DNA of 60,340 nucleotides from Rhypophila decipiens (Eukaryota; Ascomycota; Sordariomycetes; Sordariales; Naviculisporaceae). Where the stretch lies: NCBI GenBank assembly GCA_033297075.1, contig MU858261.1:1-60340 (forward strand). The letters run 5' to 3'. Below the pieces are notes generated by a model that had not been told where the DNA came from, ran no database searches, and was given only the letters and a program-made list of their open reading frames with translations. Positions 20,188-32,291 of this stretch are shown one piece after another. The stretch's first letter is position 1; the number at the start of each line of letters is the position of its first letter. The translations under genes were made by a program, and so were the position numbers.

Positions 20188-23100
20188 CATCCAATGTTAA
20201 ATCACGTGGGTGGCAGTATTTTGTATTGGGGGCTCGGAGTGGTAAATTATTTTTTGCTTTTAATCAGACCTGGTGATAAAATGTTGTCAATGGGACAAAG
20301 AGCAGCATTATAGACCTTCAGTCCGATCTGATCATGCCTTCCTGTCTCATCTCCATCTGTGAAGCAAGCATCGATGTTGCTTTGAAATGGAAGTTACGGA
20401 TGTGACTCATGTGAGTGATAGCATGGCTGGAGTCTACAGCAAGAGCCTGAAGTCTACTCCAAGTTCCGACCTTTTCCATGATTTCATCATTGGTCATCTC
20501 TTTCAACTTGACGAATCATTCACTCCCTCAGTGCCTCCTCACATTCACCTGCCTGTCTAGCAACAATATTCTACAACAAAGCCTCACTGTCAACATCCAG
20601 TCGACGTGACCTCCAAATGGTCCTCCGAACCTCCGGGCCGGGCACGTGGGACAAAACACACGTCAGATCAGATCTAAGACAATCCAACATCTTCATGTTC
20701 AATATACCAGAGATACGAGTCAAGTGCACCCAAGTTTGTTACCATGGTCCAGACACGAGATTACCACGGAAAGGGTTGGTTGCCCTTGTCATCGACATCA
20801 AATACATCGGATGGCTGGACGGGATTACCGTGACGGCCACCGTGCGTCGTTTGTCGCCCAGACACTTATCCCAGGCCACCAGAAAACTGCCCCAACAGAC
20901 GAGTTCACCGACGGGTCCACTGCTTCCCTTGGAAAATAGGATTTAGTTTTCTGGGTAAAAGCTCGCAGTCACTGGATCTGGTATCATGTGACTCCATTCG
21001 AGATGTGGCCATGGCATATGTGCCATTCTATATTGTTCAGAACTGACGATCTGGAGCGCCTGTCAGTCTGACACATCCTCAGCAAATAGCCAAATATGTT
21101 TTAATTTTGAGAGAAGTCAAAGAGGCATCGGGACGAGAAGTGGAAAGCTCCGGTGAATCAACCAACGGAAGCTTGATGGAGTGAGCCCCTGCCATTCAAT
21201 GGCCAGGAAAGTGTTTGCCGAATCGGTCCGGAAGGGTGTGATATGGCCCGAGTGGGCCGAACGAACGGAGGACTGGGGGCTTGGGCAATGTTGAGTTTGA
21301 TTCGGCAATCCAATGCCTGATGACGGCAGTGGCATGAAAATTCTTGCGCTGAGAGGCCGCAAACAAGCCATGCCACTCGGCACAGAAAGAAAGTTTCCAA
21401 TGCCCACAGATAAGATGCGTCTTGGCCACGCTTGCGAAAGGATGATGCATATCATATGAGCACACGCTCCACATACTTTGTCTGTCGAACTGTGTGGCAG
21501 CTGCCACATGTGGTCGTCGCCAGGAATCCTGGACAATGCTTTCTCAACACTCCGCTTTCGGATTTGGATGTCAATAGAGGTTCAAGTCATTTTGTTCCGC
21601 TGCCATGATAGCGGACTTGCCATCGGCAGAAAAAACAGGCCCCATCACGGAATTCGTACTCGATGACCCTTGAAGTCAGAATCCCGCGGTCCCCGACCTC
21701 CACCGTTCACGGGAGCGGAAATAAGAACGAAGGGGAATTTGACTGCCTCGAGGTTTGACCAGCTGGCGCAGGATCAAGTTGAGAAGCCATCCATTCGTAG
21801 ACTCCGTTTTTTGCACATGACTGACGGACATGGGAAGAAAGGGACCAGGGCCAGGATGGACAACTGTCGTGCAACGGGATCGATTCCGCGGTGCCGGTAT
21901 GTGAGGCGTTCCCAGAATGGCAAAGCTGGCGGGGGGCTACTACGGACATTACTTCCTATGCCGTCCCGTCGGCATTGATTACTTTGCGAATCAGGGAGTA
22001 TGGTTTGTTTGGTTGGTGTTGACGTTATCAACAACTCAAGCGTCAAGGTGCAATTCTCCTCGCCCCCTGCTCTAGTTCTTTTATTTCCCATGTAGGTTTG
22101 CTGCTTGTCATCTTCTTTCCATGCTAGCGGGTGAATCCTGTCTGTCACATCTCATCTGTAGGCACGGCGATCAATCTGGATGGAAACCTACCCCTGTTTG
22201 TTTGTCAACGGCGGTCCCCAACCTCCAAGTATGGGATATTTTGGACACCATCGACATACCTTATCAACACCCACAGCCACTCATTCGAGCGAATTCCTTA
22301 CCTTCCATATAGTTATTCTTTTCTGTCTTCCAGGTTCTAACCCGTATTGCCCCCCGTATATCAACTCTCTGATGCGGCCCCCTCTCTCCGGCTCTTCTGG
22401 TGGTTAGGGAGATGATTGTCCGCTTCAGTGAACATGCAGGCAGCTGACAAGCACTCTGCAGGCCAAAATCTGATGAGTCGAAAACGATGTCGTAACTTTT
22501 TACCCCTATAAAGGACCACCCTTGCACCCACGCGCATAGTTCCAAGAACATGAAGCTCTTGAATTGACGCGGGCAATACGATATCCAGCATCTAAACAAT
22601 CGAGCCCTCATGGCAGACACACATCACTGGCTTCTTAGTACGTGCCATGCGTGGTGACCTGGCAAGACGTCGTGATTGTAGTCGACCAAGGACCACCTTC
22701 CCCACTCCATGTCAGATGCAGGATCCTGGGCAAATCCGGATCAGCCTCCCGAATACTGCCAGTGGGGGGCTGAGGTAGCACCATTGCCCAGGTGCCAGTG
22801 CTCTGTGCTGCCAGCGAAGCTTTGACAACTTTGGTTCAGACGCAATGCACTCTGCACACTGCCGGTGGCGGGCCTTGCTGTTTGCACCCGCTCTCCCCCT
22901 CAACTCTCCTTGGGCTCTGGCCAGTCAACCAGTCTCCACTACGTTGTGGCGGGACACCACCCCGTTGACAAACAAGCGTATGGAGAGCTGAGAGGGCCGA
23001 TTGGCTTGCGGTTTTGAGACATCACGACATCTTTGCGGTCATTCACTGTACCAGATCGTATTCAGGTTGTGCCGAATCTAAGTGGCGTCGAGAGAATGGG

Positions 23101-24892
23101 CATCTTTACTATCATCTCATCACCCAATAGACCGCTCCAGTCCAGCTATGTAAGTGGAGCGCATATTGTGAGCCGTTGGGAGCCAGACAGCGAGCCAGGC
23201 CCGAAAGAATGTTTGGGGGCAGAAATCTGCAAGTTGAGACTTGATGGGTGTGTCTAGATCTCTCCTCGCGGACCCTCTCTTTCCTTCCCATTTGAGGTCT
23301 GCACATGAAAGGGCTTCACACTATACCGACAGGCCAGCAAGTCACAGTAATGGCAAGAACTGAAATATGAGTAACAACCTGAACCTGCCCCTGGATCTGA
23401 TCCTCGCCATACTTGAATTGGACTCGACAGGTCAAGCAAGCAAGCAAGGCAGGCAAGCAAATCAAGCAGTGGATACAAGAAAAAAACTCAACTTTTCCGT
23501 GACGGACCAAATCAGGAAACATATTTCCTCCTCTAATCTCATATGCCCACCAGGTAGACCTGATGTTGAGCCTCAGGGTCGCTCAGGCTGAGCCATCCAT
23601 CCAGGGGAAGCGTAGCCGGACGGCGGCGGGAAGCAGGACTTCCTATTCTGGCAATTCCACGTCTCCATCGAGTAAAGTGTCAGAGCACTCCCGTCTCCCT
23701 CAAATCTCCTCTCCGTTCCTTTCCACCGGCCTCAGCTCGAGTCCGAGTCCAGCTTAAACATGGTAGTGAGTTGATGAAGATGGTGCGGAACCATGGGACT
23801 TTTGAGACTTACAAGGTGAAATAAGTGCATCCCCACCGGCCCATGCTCCGGATCTTTATTATTGAACCCTCAGATGTCTGATATCCACATCTTCTTCTCT
23901 CATTCATCTCGAGGACAAGCACGGTGCCTTCTTCCCTCGTTCCATCATCCGAGACGTAGCAGAACCATCCGTCAAGGTCTCATTTTAATCCGATCTGTCC
24001 TAATTTTCATCCTGTCCGACTGCTTCTCTCGGCATTCTTTGTCTTTTTCCCGGATTCCAGCTACTTTCTCCTCTGTTTCGGATCCTCCAGATTCTTCCCC
24101 CACTTTTTCATCCCATAGCCTCGATTTCGTCTGGTGTCGTGGGGGTTATTGCCGCCATCACTTCTTCAACCCGAACATAAGACACTGAAGTAACGAGGCG
24201 GTGTCTTCTCACATGGTCTCGGCCAAAGAAATCATCCCACACGTTCACTCAGCCACGGGAGCCTACACTCAGCCTGCATATGAACCAGAAAACCGTTGCT
24301 TTGACCGCCGGGCAGCAACCATCCTCACGAACTCGTCCTATTGGGCCGGCAAGCAACTTGTATGCCCCTCGGCCTTGCCCACCGACCACAGACGGCGAAC
24401 CCATCACACCTTGCCTCACCTTGATTGCCCTTGTTGAGCAGCGAGAGACCGAGACTATATCATCACCAATAAGGCGCAGGAGCAGGGGCGGTGAGAAGGC
24501 AGAATAACGAATGGTAGCTACAGCTTGGAGGCTTGATATCGCTAACACACATGAGACGGTGAAGATACCGGCCTGACCGACACTCACTCGCTTCCGGTGC
24601 ATGCGCGACACGTCCAAGAAGAAAGAAAGAATCATGGTCGAACTCGGAGAACAAGTGAAAAGCACGAGCTTTCCTGTTCTGAATGAATCACCCGCTTGTT
24701 CCATGCCTTCTTCTTTACAGCTTCCTCTTTCAGTCGAAAACAACGGGCTCACTCTCGGACCGGCCGTTCAAGATCACATCACTTGCTACCGAGCTCCTCA
24801 CAACAAGAGGCTTCGTTCGAGTAAACCGACGAGTAGAAGCGAGAAACAGAAAAACCAAGAACAGACACTCCTTTTCCTCGTCCATCAGCACC

Positions 24893-24925
<33 letters not shown>

Positions 24926-24936
24926 ATCTCATTCAG
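20188..24936. other. Long intergenic region, probable 5' region of the Myb-like gene
   Basis: About 4.7 kb with many short overlapping open frames on both strands but no convincing coding composition or recognisable domain. Short CAAG-rich simple sequence occurs near 23430-23465. Fungal developmental regulators often have multi-kilobase promoters and long leaders with upstream open frames, and the plus-strand gene at 24937 is such a candidate. Unrecognised small genes or noncoding RNAs cannot be excluded. Confidence 0.4.
24892..24924 (+). repeat. CAA trinucleotide repeat
   Basis: Eleven CAA units in a row lie 12 bases before the chosen ATG of the Myb-like gene. They are in frame with that ATG and would encode polyglutamine if translation began upstream (in-frame ATGs at 24601 and 24634). 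Confidence 0.9.
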
Positions 24937-27696
24937 ATGGCACAGAATCCTGGGACCAGCCATCAATACTGGGATGATGCCTTGTCCAGTCACCCGACTT
25001 CAAACATGGACCTTGCCTCCTCCAACATGAAGTCGGAACAAAGGCGGCAAAGTCTGGTAGGTTTTTTTACATCCCCTGTTCAGGCAGAAACGACGGCACA
25101 CTAAACATCTGAACTCGTTTGTTCCTGCAGATGACGCATCATACAATGCCCAACGGCTACTCGTTTGGCACCACCAGCCCGATATCACTGGCCACCGACT
25201 CCTCGCCCACCACCGAGTCGGCATTCTTCCCGGCCGGCTTCTCCCAGACACTTCCCGTAGACTACGATACCAGTGGCCTGTCGGGCTATCTCATGATCAA
25301 GCCTAACCCCGAGCACGCGGCGTCACCTTATCTTCATGCTCACTACCACATTCCCACCTTGGCACATGGTGTCCAGCAACTAGGTCTTCCTACGAGCACT
25401 TCAGTCGATCAGTTTGGAAGCTGGGGCAACGCGTTGCAAGACACTCACCTCCACCTCGGCTATGAGGTCCATGGCCTGCCATCCATGCCTGCAGCTGGAT
25501 GCTTCACCCCAAGGGCAATGGCTGCCGAGTCGCCCAGCATGATGTCGTACCAGCAGGAAGCATACAACTCCGTTGGCGGTGACGGCGGCAGCGGCTTGAG
25601 CTTCTCCTCGGCTCAGGCTGCAACAGCTGGAGCCGAGAGCTTCTGCTCCACGGCAGACAGTCCTGACAGCACGACATCCATGAACTCGGCTGTTTTGAGC
25701 GAGGGGGTCCACGACTCTTCCTCGTACTCGCTCTCGTCATCAAACAGGAATCCCTTCACCGATGGCGTCAGCATGTCTGCTGAAAACCAGCAACATCCAT
25801 CCGCTCCAACGATTGTATTCTCGACGCTTCCTGATCCGCACGAGAGTCTCGCCGCTAATACCAGCTTCGACAATGCAAATCCGGTCTGGACTCAGCCATC
25901 ACCGAGCATGGCCACCTCGACAGACTCGTTGCCTAGGACTATGATCTTTGCCAACTACACACATGCAAGCCAACACGATTCCCAGGGGCATGGAATGATG
26001 GCATACAAACATCAGTACCATGGCAGCCAAGGAGACGCCAACACAACCACTGACGCCCCACAGCTCCTTGCTCCCAGGCCGAGAAGGTATGTCCCCATCC
26101 ACTCACCTTGCTTTAACCAGATATCCTGACATGAATCAATACTTGTCCAGACCCCTACCATCATGCGCCCCAGCCATTGAGGGGAGTCTCAAACGCAACA
26201 AGAAAGACAAACGAGCCCGCGGCTCGGTATCTCGATCCCCATCGCCCGCGTCTCAAGCAGTTACTCGCCAGCGGCCCAAGAAGCTTCCCAAGCGCCGTCC
26301 AACTCCTCTCCCGTCATCTTCCTCGTTCGAACAGCCCCGAAGGACAAGCTCGCTCCCCTTTCCAGTAGTATCACAGACCCAAGCACAAACACCGCATGCT
26401 CCACCACACCGAGCAATCAGTACCTACTACCAAGTCCACCAACCTGACACCGGCATGGATGTTACAATCTCACAGCCCCCGCCATTGTCACCAACCTCCT
26501 CTAGCTCACGTATCTCAACTTCATCATCCTCAGTGGACACCACCAGCCATGGGACAGTAATGACAGCAGGAGCAGGAGCACGCCGAAATAATGGAGAGCA
26601 GACCAAAGCAGACCGCCGCACCGTCATGTCCCCAGCCGAACTGGCCGAACGCAAGCGCAAAGACGAGTACCTCCTCTGGGCCAAGGATATCAAGGGGTGG
26701 ACCTACAGCGAGATCAAGAAAGCAGGCGGGTTCACGGAGGCTGAGTCCACGCTGCGGGGGAGGTATAGGATGTTGCATAAGCGGCCTGAGGAGCGGATTA
26801 GGAAGCCCAAGTGGACGGGTGTTGATGTACGTTCTTTCGCCTTTCGTCTCTCTGTGTCGGTTTTGGTATAAGTCAGTGGCTAACCTGATGATAATCATGT
26901 GTAGATCCGGCTTCTCGAAAAAGGCGTCCGTCTCCTGGCGACGAACCCCAAGGGGGCGTATACATCATCCACATCCACGACAAAGTCAACTGGTGGTAGT
27001 GGACAGCAGAAGAAAAAGGCAAGCAGCACAGCCAGTGGTATGGTCACCCGTGCTAGTACTACCGGTCGTGGTGCCAGCTCATCAGGCTCGGCGACAAACT
27101 CTTGCTTCGCGGGGAGCAGCTCAACATCTACCACTAGCAGCCATCTCAGTCATTTCACCAATTCATTTGCGTCGGTCAACAACAGTGGTACCCCTTCGAC
27201 CGAAGTTGAACATGAACATGACGTTCAGTTCCAGACTGTGAGCATGAGCAACATGATTAGCCATCATAATCACCTGCCACTGGCACATGCACGCCATACA
27301 TCCTATGCCAACTCTTGCCGCAGACCATCCACAGCAGCAGAAGACGATGATCTCAATAATGATGACGATGACGATGATGATGAGCCCACGTTTCACGACG
27401 ACCAGTACCATCACCTGGGCCCCGACCAAGCAAAGCCCAGACAACAACAAAGCCGTGCATCTGCTACATCATCATCGGCCCGTCGGATGCAGCCAAAAGG
27501 ACTAGCAGACCTCTCCGCCCCCACGATAAGAATTCCATGGGGCAAGGTATCAGAGTACATCGCCACGCACGGGGGCACGTATCGATTCGGAAACTCGACC
27601 TGCAAGAAAAAGTGGCTGGCGCTGGTGGAGGAGCAAGTTGGTCGGTTGGGCAAGGCTATCAATGAGCCGTTTTTGGAGGATTTGTTTCATTACTAA
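24937..27696 (+). CDS. Myb/SANT-like transcription regulator with low-complexity regions
   Basis: Four exons (24937-25056, 25131-26086, 26151-26826, 26905-27696) join in frame to 847 residues. Residues 1-480 are Ser/Thr/Pro/Gln-rich, typical of a fungal activator, with basic patches near 365-400 (RNKKDKRAR, RPKKLPKRRP) that may be nuclear signals. Residues about 525-565 form a conserved-looking block: DEYLLWAKDIKGWTYSEIKK, GGFTEAESTLRGRYR. The following KPKWTGVDIRLLEKGVRLL looks like the first helices of a Myb/SANT repeat. Its expected continuation, IPWGKVSEYIATHGGTYRFG and STCKKKWLALVE, appears only about 195 residues later, after a Ser/Thr-rich, His-rich and poly-Asp insert. The start is the first ATG after the polyQ-coding CAA run; translation could begin upstream. 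DNA binding is inferred, and its targets are unknown. Confidence 0.8.
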
Positions 27697-28651
27697 AAAA
27701 AAAAACATGGCTAAAATCTCAGCATGGATCCTTTTTAGCTTCTTGGGCTTCTTTATTCAGGGTCAACGGTGCCTTGGGATGACGGGAGGACTGGACTTGC
27801 AGCGCCTGGATTCATATCGGTCCTTGCTGGTTTGATTAACTTGGCTTCTTGGGCTGGCTGACTGGATTGTGGGAGGAAGGTATCATGCTGTACTAAGGAT
27901 GGAAGAGGGCATGATGGTATGTTTCGCTGTTTGTTATTTTTGAGACCGTCTTGCTTTTCTTTGGTTTTGATATTGTTATCGGATTTTAAGCAGTCTGGTT
28001 TGGACTTCTAATGAAGCGCATTCGGCGTGGCTTCTCTTCAAGTTTGAAATTATTTTAGTTTATGGTCTCTCTTTTTCCGGTATTTGAGTTTGGTTTTATT
28101 GTTATGCCTGACTGTGGTTTTGCTTGCTTATCTATCTAATTTCTTTTAATAACTTGAGGAGACAGCTTGTATTTGGCTGAACTGTCTGATCAAAAACTCA
28201 TATTCCCTTTTTTTTTTTTTTTTGGGTCCGGGTAGTCTGGATGATGTGGGAAAGAACAGACGGCATGGTTGTGGATAATGAATACCAACTTAGGATGTTC
28301 TTGTAATATCTAGGAGTTTATGGATCACCTGAGGAATGGGAGGAAATATCTGATCAGAGAGAGATTAGGAAAACGCTCAAAGACAAATGATAGGAAGAAA
28401 AAAGACACCTGATAGTGGTATGCTGCAAAGACTCGTTAGGGATCGTCTGGCGTTCTTGTTTGGTTGGCTTTCTATTTCTACTTGTTCATAAGCAGTACGT
28501 ACAGCGTTGTAATTATCTAGGGAAGTCCGCTCGTGAGGATTCCTCACCGTGAACCAAAAGGAAAGGTTCATACTTCTTGTCCTCAATAAAATATGTTCAA
28601 TGCCCAGCAAGTGCTCTATGATACCCAGCAGCCGAGGAGCATCATCAATGA
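27697..28651. other. Convergent intergenic region
   Basis: About 950 bases between the convergent Myb-like and Ap4A phosphorylase genes. The sequence is T-rich on the plus strand with a run of about 16 T near 28208. It presumably contains both 3' untranslated regions. No gene or structured element was recognised. Confidence 0.5.
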
Positions 28652-29864
28652 TCAAACCTTGGACTGCAAACTCGAAGACGGCACCCCAATCCCCCCCAAC
28701 AACTCACCAACCATATCAGGATTTGCCCTGAGGGTATCCCACTCCCCCTGACTCTTGACCAATGCAGTACCCGCAAGCACTGTCCCGTTCAGCGCCAACT
28801 TGCCCACCACAGCATCCTCCTCAGTCTTAATCTCGGCCCCCTCAGCCAACCTAGGCATAACAACAAGGACATCCCTCGTCATAGCCAGGTTATAACTAAT
28901 CTGTGCCTCGCCCGCAGCCTGCTCCTCTGCTTCCTTCTGTCCCAAAACAGCATCACAAGCCCGTTGATACAACTTCAGATACAGCGCATACAACTCCTTT
29001 GGCGAGACATCGCCGTGTATCCTCTCGGCAAACGTCTTGAACGGCAGTCTCCTCGCAACATCCGCCCCGTCAAGCAAGCTCTCGGCCAGAACATTCCACC
29101 TCTTCCCAGTAGTATCAGTATTCTCCAAGCCATCCCTCATCCTCTCAACCGGAAGCAATTGCAAATGCCGATGCGGCTGACTCGCACCCGAATGCTCCCC
29201 ACAGTTGAAGAAGACGAATAACTCTCCGTATCCAGACTCCTGCTGTTCCTCTCGAGCATCATGTTTTTGCTCGTCCTTGCCATCCTTTTGCGACAAGGCA
29301 AACTCGTGATAAGCCCGAATACACCCCAGCGCAGCCGCCAGGTCTGCTTCCTCGAGTAAATCCGTCTGCCATTTAAACTCCTTTGTAGCAAGAATGAAAT
29401 GCTCTTCCACAATGGCAAATTTATTCAGCACCAAGAAATGCGACGGCGACAAGTCTGCGATAAAAAGCCCCGGTTGGGGCTTATCGAACGGATCGAATGT
29501 CGGTCGTTGTCGCGACGGCGGCGCAGCTGAGGTAGTGTTTGCAGACGACGGTGGGATCAACGGGTCTTTTTGCGCAGGTTTCGGTGTGCTGGGTGCCTTG
29601 GGTTTATTCGCCAGCGAGGGAGAAAATCGGAGCTGAAACTATCCATCAAACAAAAACACGATTAGTTGACATATATGGATGAATGAAAAGGGGCAAGTAA
29701 ACAAACAAACGAACAGGAACCGAATTAACATGCAACAGGGCAACCTGGGTGGGGTAATAATTCAGGTCGCCGTTTGTTCGCGCATTGTGGAATGCCGTTC
29801 TGACGAGTTCAGGCAAGTTGGGCGGGACCTTGATCGGTGGCATATCAGGATGCGATTGCGCCAT
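28652..29864 (-). CDS. ATP adenylyltransferase / Ap4A phosphorylase (Apa1/Apa2 family)
   Basis: Two exons (29864-29715 and 29638-28652) with a 76-base intron give 378 residues; the joined sequence NSVPFQLRFSP restores a family-like block across the splice. The catalytic HIT-superfamily motif is SQPHRHLQLLPVE, with the nucleophilic His in HxHxQ, preceded by FFNCGEHSGAS. Other family landmarks are KFAIVEEHFILATKEF and TRDVLVVMPR. The enzyme phosphorolyses diadenosine tetraphosphate to ATP plus ADP, controlling dinucleoside polyphosphate levels in cytosol and nucleus. The central insert (KDEQKHDAREEQQES) is a charged, poorly conserved loop. The length is slightly above the yeast enzymes (about 320). 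It lies upstream of no obvious partner; the FIT-family gene starts further right on the same strand. Confidence 0.92.
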
Positions 29865-30088
29865 GATTTTTTGCGATTATGGTGCTTTGCTGTCGAGGGT
29901 TGAAAGGGAAGAGAAACAGTGTGGGGAGATGGCCCCGGAATAGCTTCGATGAGGTCATTGGTGGTCTGTGCGTAAATGCCCGCTGAAGCGCAGGTGAGGA
30001 TGCTAACCAAGTCAGTTCGATGCCTCGTCATTAACTCTATCGCTACAACAACTATTATGCGCTTTCTATTCATAGTTCCCCCCTTGCT

Positions 30089-31202
30089 CTAAATCCCTGG
30101 AAGCCCAATGACCTGGCGAACCACCGGAATCCATCGCGGAACAATGTAGATCGTGTAAAGCCCAGCCATGGCGACAAGGAGCCCAGTAAACTGTAAGAGG
30201 CAAAAGGGTCAGCAATTTGATCACCTCCAGAACATCATCGGAATAGAGGCGACTCACCTTCTCGAACCAGGTATGGAAATAAATAGCAGTCATCAACAAC
30301 ATCCAAACACTCAACCCCGCGACCGCAAACGCTACAGTCCCGCCCTTACCAAGCGCATCCAACACCCCCAAAACCAACCCATCATTCTCCTTTTCCTCAC
30401 CAAGTCTCTTCCCAATCACATCCTCCACCCCAGCACCCTTAACAGCCCCGTCAGCCATAACCACACTCCTCTCCTCCCTCAAATACCTCGACCACCGTGC
30501 GGCAACCCAACCAACCTCTTGCACAAGGAAGTAACTCCCCAGCACAAGCAAAAACACATGTCCCGAGATATCATGACCCCCCGACCACCTACCCCCGGCA
30601 GCTTTACACGCAGCAGCGGTAACCATCTCCGTCTTGCCCCCCTCCCCAAGTCCAATCTTGATTTCCGTAACCTCACACTTGCCCCCACTCCATCTAAAAC
30701 CCCGATCGATGATAGCAGGCCCAAAGAACCACTGCGTGACAAAGATCCACCAGCAAGTAACAACACCCCATCTCACCATGGCCCGTCCTCGCCTGGTCGC
30801 ATCCCGGGTGGCGGGGTGCGTAAACAGGAATATAAAAAACGAGGCGCTAATCCATAACCAGCCCCGCTTGACAAAAAGCACATTGAAGAGGTTATTCTTG
30901 CGGGCAAAATACGAAGGCGCGAGGTCGGGATCTTGCAGGTGGGCGTGGCGGAGGGCGTCGTAGGGCGCTGAGCGGGTCTCGGGGGAGACGAGCGAGAAGA
31001 GCGCGCCGAAGAGGAGGAGGATTGGGTAGAGGGATAGGAGGGCTATTTCGGTCGGCGTTGGGAGGTAAGGGGTATTTCGCTCTGTTGGGACGGTGGTGTT
31101 GTTTATGTATGATGGTCTGGGGAGGTCGGCTCTCGGAGACGGAGAAGAGTTGGCGACCAGTTGGGATGGGGTTTTTCGTCTGTGGGACGGTGGTGTCTCC
31201 AT
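30089..31202 (-). CDS. FIT/Scs3 family ER membrane protein (lipid droplet biogenesis)
   Basis: Exons 31202-30258 and 30190-30089, with a 67-base intron, give 348 residues. Several membrane segments are visible, e.g. TEIALLSLYPILLLFGALFS, WISASFFIFLFTH, HVFLLVLGSYFLVQEVGW and VAFAVAGLSVWMLLMTAIYF. The FIT signature GHDISGHVFLL and the second catalytic histidine in AIYFHTWFEK match the acyl-CoA diphosphatase family that includes human FITM2 and yeast Scs3. These proteins act in the ER to keep the membrane balanced and allow budding of lipid droplets, and influence phospholipid synthesis. The last exon encodes FTGLLVAMAGLY and a short terminal helix. The first 45 residues are polar and Pro-rich and probably cytosolic. 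The gene is on the same strand as, and 225 bases upstream of, the Ap4A phosphorylase start. Confidence 0.92.
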
Positions 31203-32291
31203 TTCTGTATCTTGTCAAAGTCGCTCGCGCAACGGTCTGTAGGGCGGGCGAGTATGAGATGTGTCGACCTGATGTGGTTTCGAGTCTGCGCAAAGCGATA
31301 GGGAGGAGGATATGAAGAACGTGGATTTCGTAGCGAGAGAGCTCGGTGGCAATGAACGCGTGCGCAAAACGCCAAAATTGTAGATGGCGTCAATGGAAGA
31401 GTGAAATATGATTTAAAAGCGCAATCCAGTCACTCCCTGTCCACCGAGTGACGCTCAACGTTGGCCGTTTCCTGGTGTTAAGGTCTTGATATGGGAGAAA
31501 AAGTTGGAAGTGGACTCCACGGCCACGACAATCGCAGGAGGCCGCGGAGCTATGACGTTTGCTGCAGTGCTCTTTCAGGTGGGATGTTTGTGGGGTCTTG
31601 GCGTCCGGCAACGGCTTGCTGACGTAATCAACAATGAGCAGATCGTGAAGCAGAGCTTCAACGGCTTGCCCTTCGAATAAGTGTCAAATGGGAAATGAAA
31701 CGCAAGTACTCCGTATATATACCTGTTATCCTACATGGTGGTCTCATCTTTGAGCATACACTGGCATGGTGCCGTGTTGGATCGGTGCACGAAGAGGAAA
31801 GGTGCAACACTGCAAGTTAGAACTACAAATAAAGTGCGATATCCACGTCAACGTCAAAGTCAAAGGCAAGTCAAAAGAATAAACGAAAAAAGAGGTTGAT
31901 CATTTGCTAAAGCTGCAAGTATTCTACCTAATCCCCGTATTGTGCATTATGCACAACATGATGGCGATGGTATCAATGTCGCCGAAGACCATCCACCCAG
32001 AACCATTTCCCATCCTGCTGTTGTTTGTTTATATAAACCCTTTCCTTGTGCCAAAAAATAACGCCAGGTTGTGTGTCAAAAAGACAAAAAGTGAGACCCC
32101 GGTTCCCAAACCGCCAGAAATGAGTCAAGATGAATCAAAATGCTACAAAATAAAGCCATCTCTGTCTGTCATGCCCAAGCAAAGACCAGAGTGGAAAGAA
32201 TCGAAGGTATAAAAAAGGACCAAAAGCCTGTCCTGAGAAAAGAAAAAGAAAAGGGCAAACAAAAGCAAAATCAGAACCAGTCGTAAACCCC
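31203..32291. other. Intergenic region, FIT promoter and GH55 3' region
   Basis: About 1.1 kb between two minus-strand genes. It should contain the FIT-family promoter (left part) and the 3' untranslated region of the GH55 gene (right part). A plus-strand open frame at 31904-32212 has no domain-like character. Confidence 0.5.

Noticed and set aside
20617..20946. A 109-codon frame in the long gap
   Set aside because: A second frame of similar length overlaps it on the same strand, and neither has domain-like composition.
31904..32212. A 102-codon plus-strand frame with a hydrophobic start
   Set aside because: Its composition is not protein-like after the first 20 codons, and it lies in the expected 3' region of the GH55 gene.
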